Assembly (NCBI GenBank): GCA_016711265.1
Contig: JADJTI010000004.1
Coordinates: 310,001 to 374,000, forward strand
Length of the DNA stretch: 64,000 bases
Direction: 5' to 3'
DNA from: Austwickia sp.
Lineage (GTDB): Bacteria; Actinomycetota; Actinomycetes; Actinomycetales; Dermatophilaceae
Positions 50,018-58,041 of the stretch are shown piece by piece. Both the position numbers and the translations under genes were made by a program. Under the pieces are notes generated by a model. That model was not told the origin of the DNA, ran no database searches, and worked only from the letters and a program-made list of their open reading frames with translations. How positions within the stretch are numbered: the first letter of the stretch is position 1; each line of letters opens with the position of its first letter.

Positions 50018-51559
50018 GTGAGATTCGCACGTGCCGGCCGCGGGCGCCGCTGGTTCGTCGCCGCCGTGTCCCGGTTGACCGACCCGCTGCACTCCTGGCC
50101 ACTGCGCTGGCGGTTGATCGCGATCCTGATCGTGCTGGTCTTCACCTCGCTGCTGGCGACGAACACGGTCGCCTCGGCGCTGCTGCGCAACTACCTGCTC
50201 GACCGCACCCGCGTGGAACTGGCGACCGCATCGGCCCCAGCGGCCCTGGAGGCGGTGCGCGAGCTGCGGTGGGAGACCGACGCCGCGTTGCCGAGCAACT
50301 ACGCGGTGCTGTTCATGCTCCGCGACGGCACGGTCCGCGAAGTAGCGGCCGTCGACGAGCGCTTTCACCCCGACGTACCGTTCCTGGCCGAGAACGATCC
50401 AGCGGTGAACTCCGGGGACCCGTTCATCGTCGGCTCCACCATCGGCGAGGCCCGCTGGATGGTGGTGGCCGGCCGGCTGGAGAACAACCAGGGCACGTAC
50501 GCCGTGGCCGCCTCGCTCTCGGGGGTGGAGGAGACCGTGGCCCAGGTCCGGGTGCTCAGCACCGTGATCGGCCTGTTGGTGCTGACCGCGTGCGCCATGC
50601 TCGGCTGGCTCGGGATCGCCCGGGCGTTCGGTCCGCTGCGCACCATCGAGGACACCGCTGCCGGCATCGCCTCGGGGGACCTGACCCGGCGGATCCCCGA
50701 CTTCCCGGCCCGTGACGAGGTGGCCAGCCTCGCAGACTCCCTCAACGCCATGCTCTCCCAGGTGGAGACCTCGTTCGCGGTCCGCGAGGCATCCGAGGAC
50801 CGGATGCGCCGCTTTGTCACCGATGCCTCCCACGAGTTGCGCACCCCGCTGGCGACGATCCGCGGGTACGCCGAGCTGTACCGGCAGGGGGCCGCCGCCA
50901 GCCCCGAGGACACCGCCAACGCGATGCGCCGTATCGAGTTGGAGGCAGCCAGGATGTCCGCGCTGGTGGAGGACTTGCTGACGTTGGCCCGGCTGGACAA
51001 TCAGCGGCCGATGATGGTGGCCGACGTGGACCTGACCGTGCTGGCCAGCGACGCCGTCCAGGACGCGCGGGCCCGGGAACCGGGACGGGCCCTGCGGCTG
51101 CTCGGGCTGGACGGCCAGCCCCTGGGGCCCACCCTGGTCCCAGGCGATGAGAACCGGCTGCGGCAGGTGATCACCAACCTGATGGCCAACGCGCTGCAGC
51201 ACACTCCGCCGGGCAGCCCGATCGAGGTCGAGGTCGGCGCCCGCGGCCCGAGCACCGCGCGGGTGGTGGTCCGCGATCACGGCGCCGGGATCGACCCGGC
51301 GCTGGCCGGCAAGGTATTCGAACGGTTCTTCCGGCTCGACCCTTCCCGCGGTCGCGACGCCCGCGCCAACACCGGGCTCGGATTGGCCATCGTTGCTGCG
51401 ATCGTGGACGCCCACGAGGGCCGGGTGGGGGTGGCACCGACCCCCGGCGGCGGGGCCAGCTTCGTCGTTGATCTCCCTCGTCTGGACAGCCCCGAACCGG
51501 ACGACGACGATGGCACCGCCGCGACCGACGTACCAGCCGATTTCCCTGATTCGCCGTGA
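50018..51559 (+). CDS. Sensor histidine kinase with HAMP (PhoR-like)
   Basis: Membrane kinase of 513 residues. TM1 near 34-58, extracytoplasmic sensor 60-175, TM2 near 181-203, then HAMP (205-258, ARAFGPLRTIEDTAAGIASG). The HisKA phosphoacceptor His is in FVTDASHELRTPLATIRGYA near 270-289, and the ATPase has N (RLRQVITNLMANALQHTP), G1 (VVVRDHGAGI) and G2 (NTGLGLAI) boxes. Acidic C-terminal tail. GTG start ten bp after the regulator. It phosphorylates the upstream regulator; the HtrA gene follows, so periplasmic-side protein damage is a likely signal. Confidence 0.94.
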   Translation: MRFARAGRGRRWFVAAVSRLTDPLHSWPLRWRLIAILIVLVFTSLLATNTVASALLRNYLLDRTRVELATASAPAALEAVRELRWETDAALPSNYAVLFMLRDGTVREVAAVDERFHPDVPFLAENDPAVNSGDPFIVGSTIGEARWMVVAGRLENNQGTYAVAASLSGVEETVAQVRVLSTVIGLLVLTACAMLGWLGIARAFGPLRTIEDTAAGIASGDLTRRIPDFPARDEVASLADSLNAMLSQVETSFAVREASEDRMRRFVTDASHELRTPLATIRGYAELYRQGAAASPEDTANAMRRIELEAARMSALVEDLLTLARLDNQRPMMVADVDLTVLASDAVQDARAREPGRALRLLGLDGQPLGPTLVPGDENRLRQVITNLMANALQHTPPGSPIEVEVGARGPSTARVVVRDHGAGIDPALAGKVFERFFRLDPSRGRDARANTGLGLAIVAAIVDAHEGRVGVAPTPGGGASFVVDLPRLDSPEPDDDDGTAATDVPADFPDSP

Positions 51560-51588
51560 TTGCCGTGATGCCCCCGATTCCCCGAATG

Positions 51589-51606
51589 CACAGTCCCCGT
51601 ACAGCC
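51589..51606 (+). promoter_or_regulatory. PhoP-like box before htrA
   Basis: CACAGTC-cccg-TACAGCC: two 7-mers with a 4-bp spacer, the geometry of the regulator's own box, 66 bp before the HtrA ATG. Supports control of the protease by the adjacent two-component system. Confidence 0.5.
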
Positions 51607-51671
51607 GGCACCGAGGCTGCGCAGCAGTAGCCGTGGTGCACTGGAGGCAACCTCACCCCTGGAGGAAACCG

Positions 51672-53039
51672 ATGAACAACCACAGCAGCGGCTGGGATCC
51701 CGACCAGCCGCAACCGGCGGCCACCGGACCCACGCCGCCGGGCAACCCCCCGGCGCCGACCTGGTACGGCAGTGATCCCACCGGACCGCAGCCGATCACC
51801 CCGCCGCACGGGATCCGGTTCGGCGACCAACCCTCGTGGCCGTCGAACCCCGCGGCCGCGCCCGGCGGCGGGCCCGCGACCCTGACCGCCCCGCCCGGTA
51901 GCCGCAGCCCCCGCCGCCGACTGCTCGAGCTTGCGATGGTCGGCGCGGTGTCGGCGATGCTGGCCAGCGGGTGCACGTTCGCGGCGACCCAGGACCGGGT
52001 GGCCGCAACGAACACCCTCGGTACGACGACCGGTCAACTCCCGAGTACGACGGCCCGGCCCGTGGTGCAGGCCGACGGCAGCGCGCCCGACTGGGTGGCG
52101 GTCGCCAAGACGGTATCCCCGAGCGTGGTGGCCATCACGATCAGCAGCGGCAGCCGCGCGGTCGGCCAGGGGTCCGGCGTCATCGTCGACGCCGAGGGCC
52201 GGATCATCACGAACAACCACGTGGTCACGGCCGGCAGCACCCGATCCGGGCTGAGCCTGACCGTGACCCTGGACGACAAGCGCACCTTCGACGCCGACAT
52301 CGTCGGTACTGACCCGGCCACCGACCTGGCGGTCATCAAACTCAAGAACGCGCCGAACGACCTGGTGCCGATCGCCCTGGGCAACGCCGACGAGCTCCGG
52401 GTCGGCGAACCGGTCATGGCGGTGGGCAACCCGCTCGGCCTGGCCGGGACCGTCACGACGGGCATCGTGAGCGCGCTGAACCGCCCGGTGGTCACCGAGT
52501 CGGACCCCAGCAGCAGCCTCGACGGGGCTCGGGGTGAACGGGTCGTGACCAACGCGGTGCAGACCAGCGCCGCGATCAACCCGGGCAACAGCGGTGGGGC
52601 GCTGGTCAACGCCTCCGGGCAGCTCGTGGGGATCAACTCGGCGATCGCCTCGACGCAGGGCAGCTCGGGCAACATCGGGATCGGGTTCGCCATCCCGGTG
52701 AACGAGGCCCGCTCGGTGTCCGAGCAACTAATCGCTAGCGGCAAGGCCCGGCACGCCTACCTCGGCGTCGCGCCGACCACGGTGGTGGTCCAGGACGGCG
52801 CCTCCAAACGGGCGGCGGTAGGGATCGGGCGGGTGTACCCGGACACCCCCGCGGCTAACGCCGGCCTGCGGGTCGACGACGCCGTCATCGCCGTCGACGG
52901 CGAAGCAGTGGACACCGCCGACTCGCTGATCGCCCAGATCCGGGAGCGCCGGGTCAACCAGAACGTCACGTTGACGATCGTGCGCGACGGGAAGCGCCAA
53001 GAGGTGAAGGTGTCACTGGCGGAGCGACCGACGTCCTGA
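51672..53039 (+). CDS. HtrA/DegP-type serine protease with PDZ domain
   Basis: Membrane-anchored protease of 455 residues. The Pro/Gly/Gln-rich cytoplasmic N-terminus (1-80) precedes a TM (LLELAMVGAVSAMLASGC near 84-101); the Cys after SG may be a lipobox-like remnant. Trypsin-like domain: His183 (TNNHVV), Asp218 (ATDLAVIKLK), Ser307 (PGNSGGALV). A C-terminal PDZ (360-450) ends with typical DAVIAVDGEAVDTADSLIAQ. ATG preceded by GGAGG. Follows the two-component pair, as PepD follows MprAB in mycobacteria. Degrades misfolded envelope proteins. Confidence 0.95.
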   Translation: MNNHSSGWDPDQPQPAATGPTPPGNPPAPTWYGSDPTGPQPITPPHGIRFGDQPSWPSNPAAAPGGGPATLTAPPGSRSPRRRLLELAMVGAVSAMLASGCTFAATQDRVAATNTLGTTTGQLPSTTARPVVQADGSAPDWVAVAKTVSPSVVAITISSGSRAVGQGSGVIVDAEGRIITNNHVVTAGSTRSGLSLTVTLDDKRTFDADIVGTDPATDLAVIKLKNAPNDLVPIALGNADELRVGEPVMAVGNPLGLAGTVTTGIVSALNRPVVTESDPSSSLDGARGERVVTNAVQTSAAINPGNSGGALVNASGQLVGINSAIASTQGSSGNIGIGFAIPVNEARSVSEQLIASGKARHAYLGVAPTTVVVQDGASKRAAVGIGRVYPDTPAANAGLRVDDAVIAVDGEAVDTADSLIAQIRERRVNQNVTLTIVRDGKRQEVKVSLAERPTS

Positions 53040-53263
53040 CCCAGGCCTGATAGCCCGCCGGGTCGCGCAGGCGATGACCACCCGACAGCTCCGCCCGTCC
53101 ACAACAGGCGGGGCTGTCGGCGTGTCGGGGAGCGGCTGTGTACGGCGGTCCCGGCTGCTGGACCGGCGCTCGTACGGTCCTTGGCGTGGGGCCGCTCACC
53201 GCCCCGCGCGGCCGGGGCACGCCCTTGGGCCGACCACCTGACATCCGCCGAAAGGGCATCCTC

Positions 53264-53557
53264 ATGAGCACCCAGTTCCACGTCGACACCCAGGCCATCG
53301 CGACCGGCGCGGCCGACGTACACCGCATCAGCGCCACCATCGAGACGGAGGTGGCCGCCATGATGGCGCGGCTGATGACGCTGGAGCAGGCCTGGCGGGG
53401 CAGCGCGGCGGCGGGGTTCCAGGCCTGCATCACCCAGTGGAACGCTACCGCCGGGCAGGTTCGGGCGGCCCTGGATGAGATCCAGCGCGCGTTGGCCACG
53501 GCGGGTCAGGAGTACGCGAGCGTGGAGGCCGCCAACACCGCGATGTTCCGGTCGTGA
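53264..53557 (+). CDS. WXG100 family protein (ESAT-6-like)
   Basis: Helical-hairpin protein of 97 residues with the WRG variant of the WXG motif at the turn (TLEQAWRGSAAAGFQACITQ near 38-57). Members are secreted by type VII (ESX) systems, or act with toxins. No ESX core or partner gene is in the window, so this is an orphan here. ATG at 53264 with GAAAGG upstream. Followed by a strong hairpin at 53626. Confidence 0.9.
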   Translation: MSTQFHVDTQAIATGAADVHRISATIETEVAAMMARLMTLEQAWRGSAAAGFQACITQWNATAGQVRAALDEIQRALATAGQEYASVEAANTAMFRS

Positions 53558-53625
53558 CCGATCGCCATGCCCGCGAGTGACCGGTCCCACCGACAGTCGC
53601 CGGTTTGGCCGCAGGATGAACACGC

Positions 53626-53657
53626 GGTGAGCCGGTCCCCGAGGGGACCGGCTCACC
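53626..53657. terminator. Bidirectional 14-15 bp hairpin
   Basis: GGTGAGCCGGTCCC and GGGACCGGCTCACC form a perfect stem with a tiny loop between the convergent WXG100 and GntP genes. No T-tract, but position and stability suggest a terminator for both strands. Confidence 0.65.
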
Positions 53658-53701
53658 GGTGAATGGCGCCGCGTTGCTGCGGTCGGCTTGGTCAGGGTTG
53701 G

Positions 53702-55102
53702 TCAGACCAGGTGGGTGAGGTAGTAGAACGCGATCACCACGAACACGGCGACGGTCTTGATGATGGTCATCGCGAAGATGTCCTTGTACGACGTCTTGTG
53801 CGTCAGGCCGGTCACCGCCAGCAGGGTGATCACCGCACCGTTGTGCGGCAGGGTGTCCATGCCGCCGCTGGCCATCGAGGCGATCCGGTGCATGACCTCC
53901 ATCGGGATGCCGGAGGCGTTGGCGTTCGCGATGAACTGATCGGCCATCGCACCCAAGGCGATGCTCATGCCACCAGAGGCCGAGCCCGTGATGCCGGCCA
54001 GAATGTTGACCGTCACGGCCTCATTGACCAGCGGGTTCGGAATGGCCTTGAGGCCGGAGGCGACCACCGCGAAGCCGGGCAGGGCCGCGATCACGGCGCC
54101 GAAGCCGTACTCGGAGGCGGTGTTCGTGGCGGCCAGCATGGCGCCGGCGACGGCGTCCTTGCTGCCCTGGGTGAAGTGGGTGACCACCGGCTTCCAGGCC
54201 AACACCAACACGGTGAAGATGCCGACGAGCAGGGCGCCCTCGACGGCCCAGATCGCCACGGTGCTGGACACGTTGACGGTCACCGGTTCGGCCTTGCCGA
54301 CCACTGCGGGGCTGAAGCTGACCTTGGCGCCGTACCAGGTCGGGATCCACGTGGTCAGCACCTTGTTGACGACGGCGACCAACACCAGCGGCAGCACCGC
54401 GAGGGCCGGGTTGACGAGTTTGTCGTCCCCGACGTACGTGACCGGCTCGTTGGTGTGGCCCTCGCCGTAGCCTTCGCCGAGCGCTTCGGCCTTCTTGCGA
54501 GCCCGCTCCAGGTACACCATGCCGAGCGAGAACACGAAGATGGCACCGACGAAGCCCAGGATGGGGGCGGCGTACGCGTTGGTCTTGAAGAACGTCGTGG
54601 GGATGATGTTCTGGATCTGCGGGGTACCCGGGAGTGCGTCCATCGTGAAGGTGAACGCCCCCAGGGCGATGGTGCCCGGGATGAGCCGCTTGGGGATGTC
54701 GCTCATCTTGAACATCTCGGCGGCGAACGGGTATACCGCGAACACCACGACGAACAGGGAAACCCCGCCGTAGGTGAGCAACGCGCACACCAGGACGATC
54801 GAGAGCATCGCCCGCTTGGCGCCGACGATCTTGATCACCCAGGTCACGATCGCCCGGGCGAACCCGGACATTTCGATGACCTTTCCGAAGATGGCCCCGA
54901 GGAGGAAGACCGGGAAGTAGTTCTTGATGAAGCCGACCATCTTGTCCATGAACAGGCCGCTGAACATCGGCGCGACCAGGGACGGGTCGGTCAGGAGTAC
55001 GGCGCCGAGGGCCGCGATGGGTGCGAACAAGATGACGCTGTGCCCGCGATAGGCCATGTACATCAGGAAACACAGGGCCAAGAGCACGATGAGGAAGCTC
55101 AT
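53702..55102 (-). CDS. GntP-family permease (gluconate/D-3-hydroxybutyrate type)
   Basis: Transporter of 466 residues with about 12 TM helices from the start MSFLIVLLALCFLMYMAYRG. GntP-like blocks: GLFMDKMVGFIKNYFPVFLL, KRLIPGTIALGAFTFTMDAL, and the C-terminal GITGSASGGMSIALGAM with ASMASGGMDTLPHNGAVITL. GntP members import gluconate or D-beta-hydroxybutyrate and other hydroxy acids. The divergent CoA-transferase and SDR genes favour hydroxybutyrate or acetoacetate over gluconate here. ATG at 55102. Confidence 0.88.
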   Translation of the reverse strand: MSFLIVLLALCFLMYMAYRGHSVILFAPIAALGAVLLTDPSLVAPMFSGLFMDKMVGFIKNYFPVFLLGAIFGKVIEMSGFARAIVTWVIKIVGAKRAMLSIVLVCALLTYGGVSLFVVVFAVYPFAAEMFKMSDIPKRLIPGTIALGAFTFTMDALPGTPQIQNIIPTTFFKTNAYAAPILGFVGAIFVFSLGMVYLERARKKAEALGEGYGEGHTNEPVTYVGDDKLVNPALAVLPLVLVAVVNKVLTTWIPTWYGAKVSFSPAVVGKAEPVTVNVSSTVAIWAVEGALLVGIFTVLVLAWKPVVTHFTQGSKDAVAGAMLAATNTASEYGFGAVIAALPGFAVVASGLKAIPNPLVNEAVTVNILAGITGSASGGMSIALGAMADQFIANANASGIPMEVMHRIASMASGGMDTLPHNGAVITLLAVTGLTHKTSYKDIFAMTIIKTVAVFVVIAFYYLTHLV

Positions 55103-55196
55103 TGGGGGACCTCGATTCCACCGATTAGGGGCGGGGGCCCGGGATAGGTCTGGTCGATCACCGGACCATCGTGGAGCCGGACACCAGGCCGTCGCG

Positions 55197-55229
55197 GTGT
55201 GTTATTCCCACACAATTCGCTCAGGAATA
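55197..55229. promoter_or_regulatory. Inverted repeats in the GntP/CoA-transferase divergent region
   Basis: GTGTG-N7-CACAC (55197-55213) overlaps TATTCC-N15-GGAATA (55203-55229), in AT-richer sequence, with TTGACA at 55235-55240 next to it. Likely regulator sites for both divergent transcripts; the PucR-type regulator downstream is one candidate. Confidence 0.5.
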
Positions 55230-55285
55230 TGGTGTTGACAGCTACAGCGGGTCGGCGCGCGGGGTTGTCCAATGGGGTCGTAGCC

Positions 55286-55328
55286 ACCTGCGCCAGCCCG
55301 TTCCGCCGACCACTGGGCTGGCGCAGGT
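55286..55328 (+). promoter_or_regulatory. 14-bp perfect hairpin in the CoA-transferase leader
   Basis: ACCTGCGCCAGCCC and GGGCTGGCGCAGGT enclose a 15-nt loop, ending 58 bp before the ATG. No T-tract follows, so it is not a simple terminator; it may be a leader structure, or a bipartite operator. Confidence 0.55.
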
Positions 55329-55386
55329 CCCACGCCACCCGTGCCATCCGCGCCGTCCGTGCCGTCCGTGCAGCCTGGAGTCCGTC

Positions 55387-57015
55387 ATGCCCACAGCCCC
55401 CGCCGCCACCGCCCCCACCAGCGTCGTCCGTTCGATCGAGGACGCCATGGCCCTGATCCGCCCCGGGGACACGATCGCCACCAGCGGCTTCGTGGGCTGC
55501 GGCACGCCCGACGCGCTGCTGTCCGGACTGGCCGCTCGCTACGAGGCGACCGGCGAACCCGGCGACCTGACCCTGTACTTCGCGGCCGGGCAGGGCGACG
55601 GCACCATCCGCGGACTCAACCGGCTCGCCGTACCGGGGCTGCTCAAGCGGGTCGTCGGCGGCCACTGGGGGCTGATCCCCAAGGTCGCCGCACTGGCCAT
55701 CGAGAACCGCATCGAAGGCTGGAACCTGCCCCAGGGCGTCATCAGCAGGCTCTACCGGGACGTCGCCGCCGGCCTGCCGGGCACGGTCAGCGCGATCGGG
55801 CTGCACACGTACGTCGACCCGCGCCGGGACGGCGGCCGGATCAACGCCCGCTCCACCGACGAACTCGTCCAGCTCATCGAGCTGGGCGGCCGTGAGCTGC
55901 TGTTCTACCCCGGCTTCCGGCTCGACGTGGCCCTGCTGCGGGGCACCAGCGCCGATGAGCGGGGCAACGTGACGATGGAACGCGAGGCGCTCACCCTGGA
56001 CAACCTCGCCATGGCGACGGCCGCACGCAACACCGGCGGCAAGGTCATCGTGCAGGTCGAGCGGATCGCCCAGACCGGCACGCTCAACCCGCGACTGGTC
56101 AAGATCCCGCACATCCTCGTCGACGCAGTCGTCGTGGCCCCGCCGGAGCTGCACGAGCAGACCTACGCCACGGCGTACTCCCCTGGCTACGCCCACGAGG
56201 TCCGGGTGCCGCTGAGCACTGTCCCGCCGATGCCGATGAGCGAACGCAAGGTCACCTGCCGGCGCGCCGCCCTCGAGCTGCCCGACGGCGGCGTGGTCAA
56301 CCTCGGCATCGGGATGCCCGAGGGGGTCTCGGCGGTGGCCGCCGAGGAGCGCGTCATCGATCGGATCACCCTGACGGCCGAACCCGGGGTGATCGGCGGC
56401 GTACCGGCCTCCGGCCTGAACTTCGGCGCCGCGCTCAACCCCGACGCGCTGATCGACCAGAACCAGCAGTTCGACTTCTACCAGGGCGGCGGGCTGGACC
56501 TGACCGTGCTCGGGATGGCCGAACTCGACGCCGAAGGCAACGTCAACGTCTCCCGGTACGGCAACCGGCTGACCGGGGCCGGCGGGTTCATCGACATCAG
56601 CCAGAGCGCCCGCAAGGTGGTCTTCGTGGGCACGTTCACCGCGGGCGGGCTCAAGGTCGCCACCGGCGACGGCACCCTGCGCATCCTGACCGAGGGCCGT
56701 CAGCGCAAGCTCGTCCAGCACGTCGAACAGGTCACCTTCAACGGCAAGTACGCCGCCTCCCGCGGCCAGGAGGTGCTGTACGTCACCGAGCGTGCCGTGT
56801 TCACCGCCACCCCCGAGGGCCTGCGGCTGGCAGAGGTGGCCCCCGGCATCGACATCGAGCTCGACGTGCTGGCACACATGGACTTCCGGCCGATCGTCGA
56901 CGAGGTCCGGGTGATGGATCCGGCGCTGTTCACCGACGCCCTCGTCGGACTGGGCGCCCGGCTCCAGCCGCGCACCGCCACCACATCCGCGACCACATCC
57001 GCGACCATCGTCTGA
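55387..57015 (+). CDS. Fused type I acyl-CoA/ketoacid:CoA transferase (YdiF-like)
   Basis: Enzyme of 542 residues with both CoA-transferase halves in one chain. The alpha-like half has RPGDTIATSGFVGCGTPDAL near 25-44 and VVVAPPELHEQTYATAYSPG near 248-267. The beta-like half begins near 284 with VVNLGIGMPEGVSAVAAEER. The catalytic Glu is Glu332 in LTAEPGVIGGVPASGLNFGA, forming the CoA thioester intermediate. Such enzymes move CoA between acetyl-CoA/propionyl-CoA and ketoacids such as acetoacetate. Start ATG with GGAG upstream; earlier in-frame sequence is a repeat-rich leader. Followed by an SDR gene 75 bp downstream. Confidence 0.92.
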   Translation: MPTAPAATAPTSVVRSIEDAMALIRPGDTIATSGFVGCGTPDALLSGLAARYEATGEPGDLTLYFAAGQGDGTIRGLNRLAVPGLLKRVVGGHWGLIPKVAALAIENRIEGWNLPQGVISRLYRDVAAGLPGTVSAIGLHTYVDPRRDGGRINARSTDELVQLIELGGRELLFYPGFRLDVALLRGTSADERGNVTMEREALTLDNLAMATAARNTGGKVIVQVERIAQTGTLNPRLVKIPHILVDAVVVAPPELHEQTYATAYSPGYAHEVRVPLSTVPPMPMSERKVTCRRAALELPDGGVVNLGIGMPEGVSAVAAEERVIDRITLTAEPGVIGGVPASGLNFGAALNPDALIDQNQQFDFYQGGGLDLTVLGMAELDAEGNVNVSRYGNRLTGAGGFIDISQSARKVVFVGTFTAGGLKVATGDGTLRILTEGRQRKLVQHVEQVTFNGKYAASRGQEVLYVTERAVFTATPEGLRLAEVAPGIDIELDVLAHMDFRPIVDEVRVMDPALFTDALVGLGARLQPRTATTSATTSATIV

Positions 57016-57090
57016 GCGCCGTACAGCCCCCCCTGACATCACCGCACACCAGCTGACCCCCGACCGGTACCCGCGAGAGGAACCCCCACC

Positions 57091-57957
57091 ATGGAGCCCA
57101 CCCAGCAACCGTTGAACGGCCGCGTCGTCCTGATCACCGGCGGCAGCGGCGCGCTCGGCCGCAGCCACGCCTTGACCTTCGCCGAGAGCGGCGCATCCAT
57201 CGTGGTCAGCGACCTGACCGACCCCAGCTCGGTGGTCGAGGAGATCACCGCGGCCGGCGGCCGGGCCATCGGTGTCACCGCCGGCGTCGACACCTGGGAA
57301 GGTGGCCGGGCGGGCGTCGACGCCGCCATCGCCGAGTACGGCCGGCTCGATGTCGTGATCAACAACGCGGGCATCATCCGGGACAAGAGCTTCGCCAAGA
57401 TGACCCCGGAGATGATCGAATCCGTGCTGGCCGTGCACCTGCACGGGGCCTTCCACGTCACTGTGGCGGCCTGGCCGCACCTGGCCAAGCAGGGCGGCTC
57501 GGTGATCATGACCAGTTCCGGCACCGGGCTGTACGGCAACTACGGGCAGGCCAACTACGGCGCCGCCAAGCTCGGCCTCGTCGGGCTCACGCGCACCCTG
57601 GCCCAAGAGGGTGCCCGCAGCGGCATCCGGGTCAACGCCATTGCGCCGCTGGCGCGCTCGGCCATGACCGAAGGTTTGTGGCCCGAGGCGCTCGAGCGCC
57701 TTGCCCCCGAATGGGTGTCCCCGTTCGTGGTGTGGCTGACCACCGACGACTGCACCGCCACCGGGCAGATCTACTCCCTCGGCGCCGGCCGGTACGCCCG
57801 GGTCGCCATCCTCGAGGGGCCCGGGGTGCGTTTCGAGCACGTCCCGACGCTGGCGGACTTCACCGCTGTCGCGGCCGAGATCGACACGATCGAGGGCGCG
57901 GTCGAGCCGGCCAACCTTCTCGACCAGGTCAACCTGCTGGTGCCGCCGCGGTCATAG
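57091..57957 (+). CDS. Short-chain dehydrogenase/reductase (3-hydroxyacyl-CoA dehydrogenase-like)
   Basis: NAD(P)-dependent oxidoreductase of 288 residues. Rossmann motif TGGSGALG (16-23), Asp40-41 region suggesting NAD preference, NNAGIIRD (91-98), catalytic Ser142/143, Tyr156, Lys160 (QANYGAAKLG). It resembles the dehydrogenase unit of MFE-2-type (3R)-hydroxyacyl-CoA proteins rather than BDH. Good AGAGG before the ATG. It shares an apparent operon with the CoA transferase, fitting oxidation of 3-hydroxyacyl chains. About 40 extra C-terminal residues are outside the fold. Confidence 0.9.
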   Translation: MEPTQQPLNGRVVLITGGSGALGRSHALTFAESGASIVVSDLTDPSSVVEEITAAGGRAIGVTAGVDTWEGGRAGVDAAIAEYGRLDVVINNAGIIRDKSFAKMTPEMIESVLAVHLHGAFHVTVAAWPHLAKQGGSVIMTSSGTGLYGNYGQANYGAAKLGLVGLTRTLAQEGARSGIRVNAIAPLARSAMTEGLWPEALERLAPEWVSPFVVWLTTDDCTATGQIYSLGAGRYARVAILEGPGVRFEHVPTLADFTAVAAEIDTIEGAVEPANLLDQVNLLVPPRS

Positions 57958-58041
57958 CCAGGGCCGGACCCCGGGATCCACCTACTCCGCCCGGGGGGAG
58001 CCGTTCGCGGCACCCCCGGGCGGTCACCTAGCATCGCGAGC

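Noticed and set aside
53264..53557. Type VII secretion locus
   Set aside because: Only a single WXG100 gene is present; no EccC, EccD or partner WXG gene is in the window.
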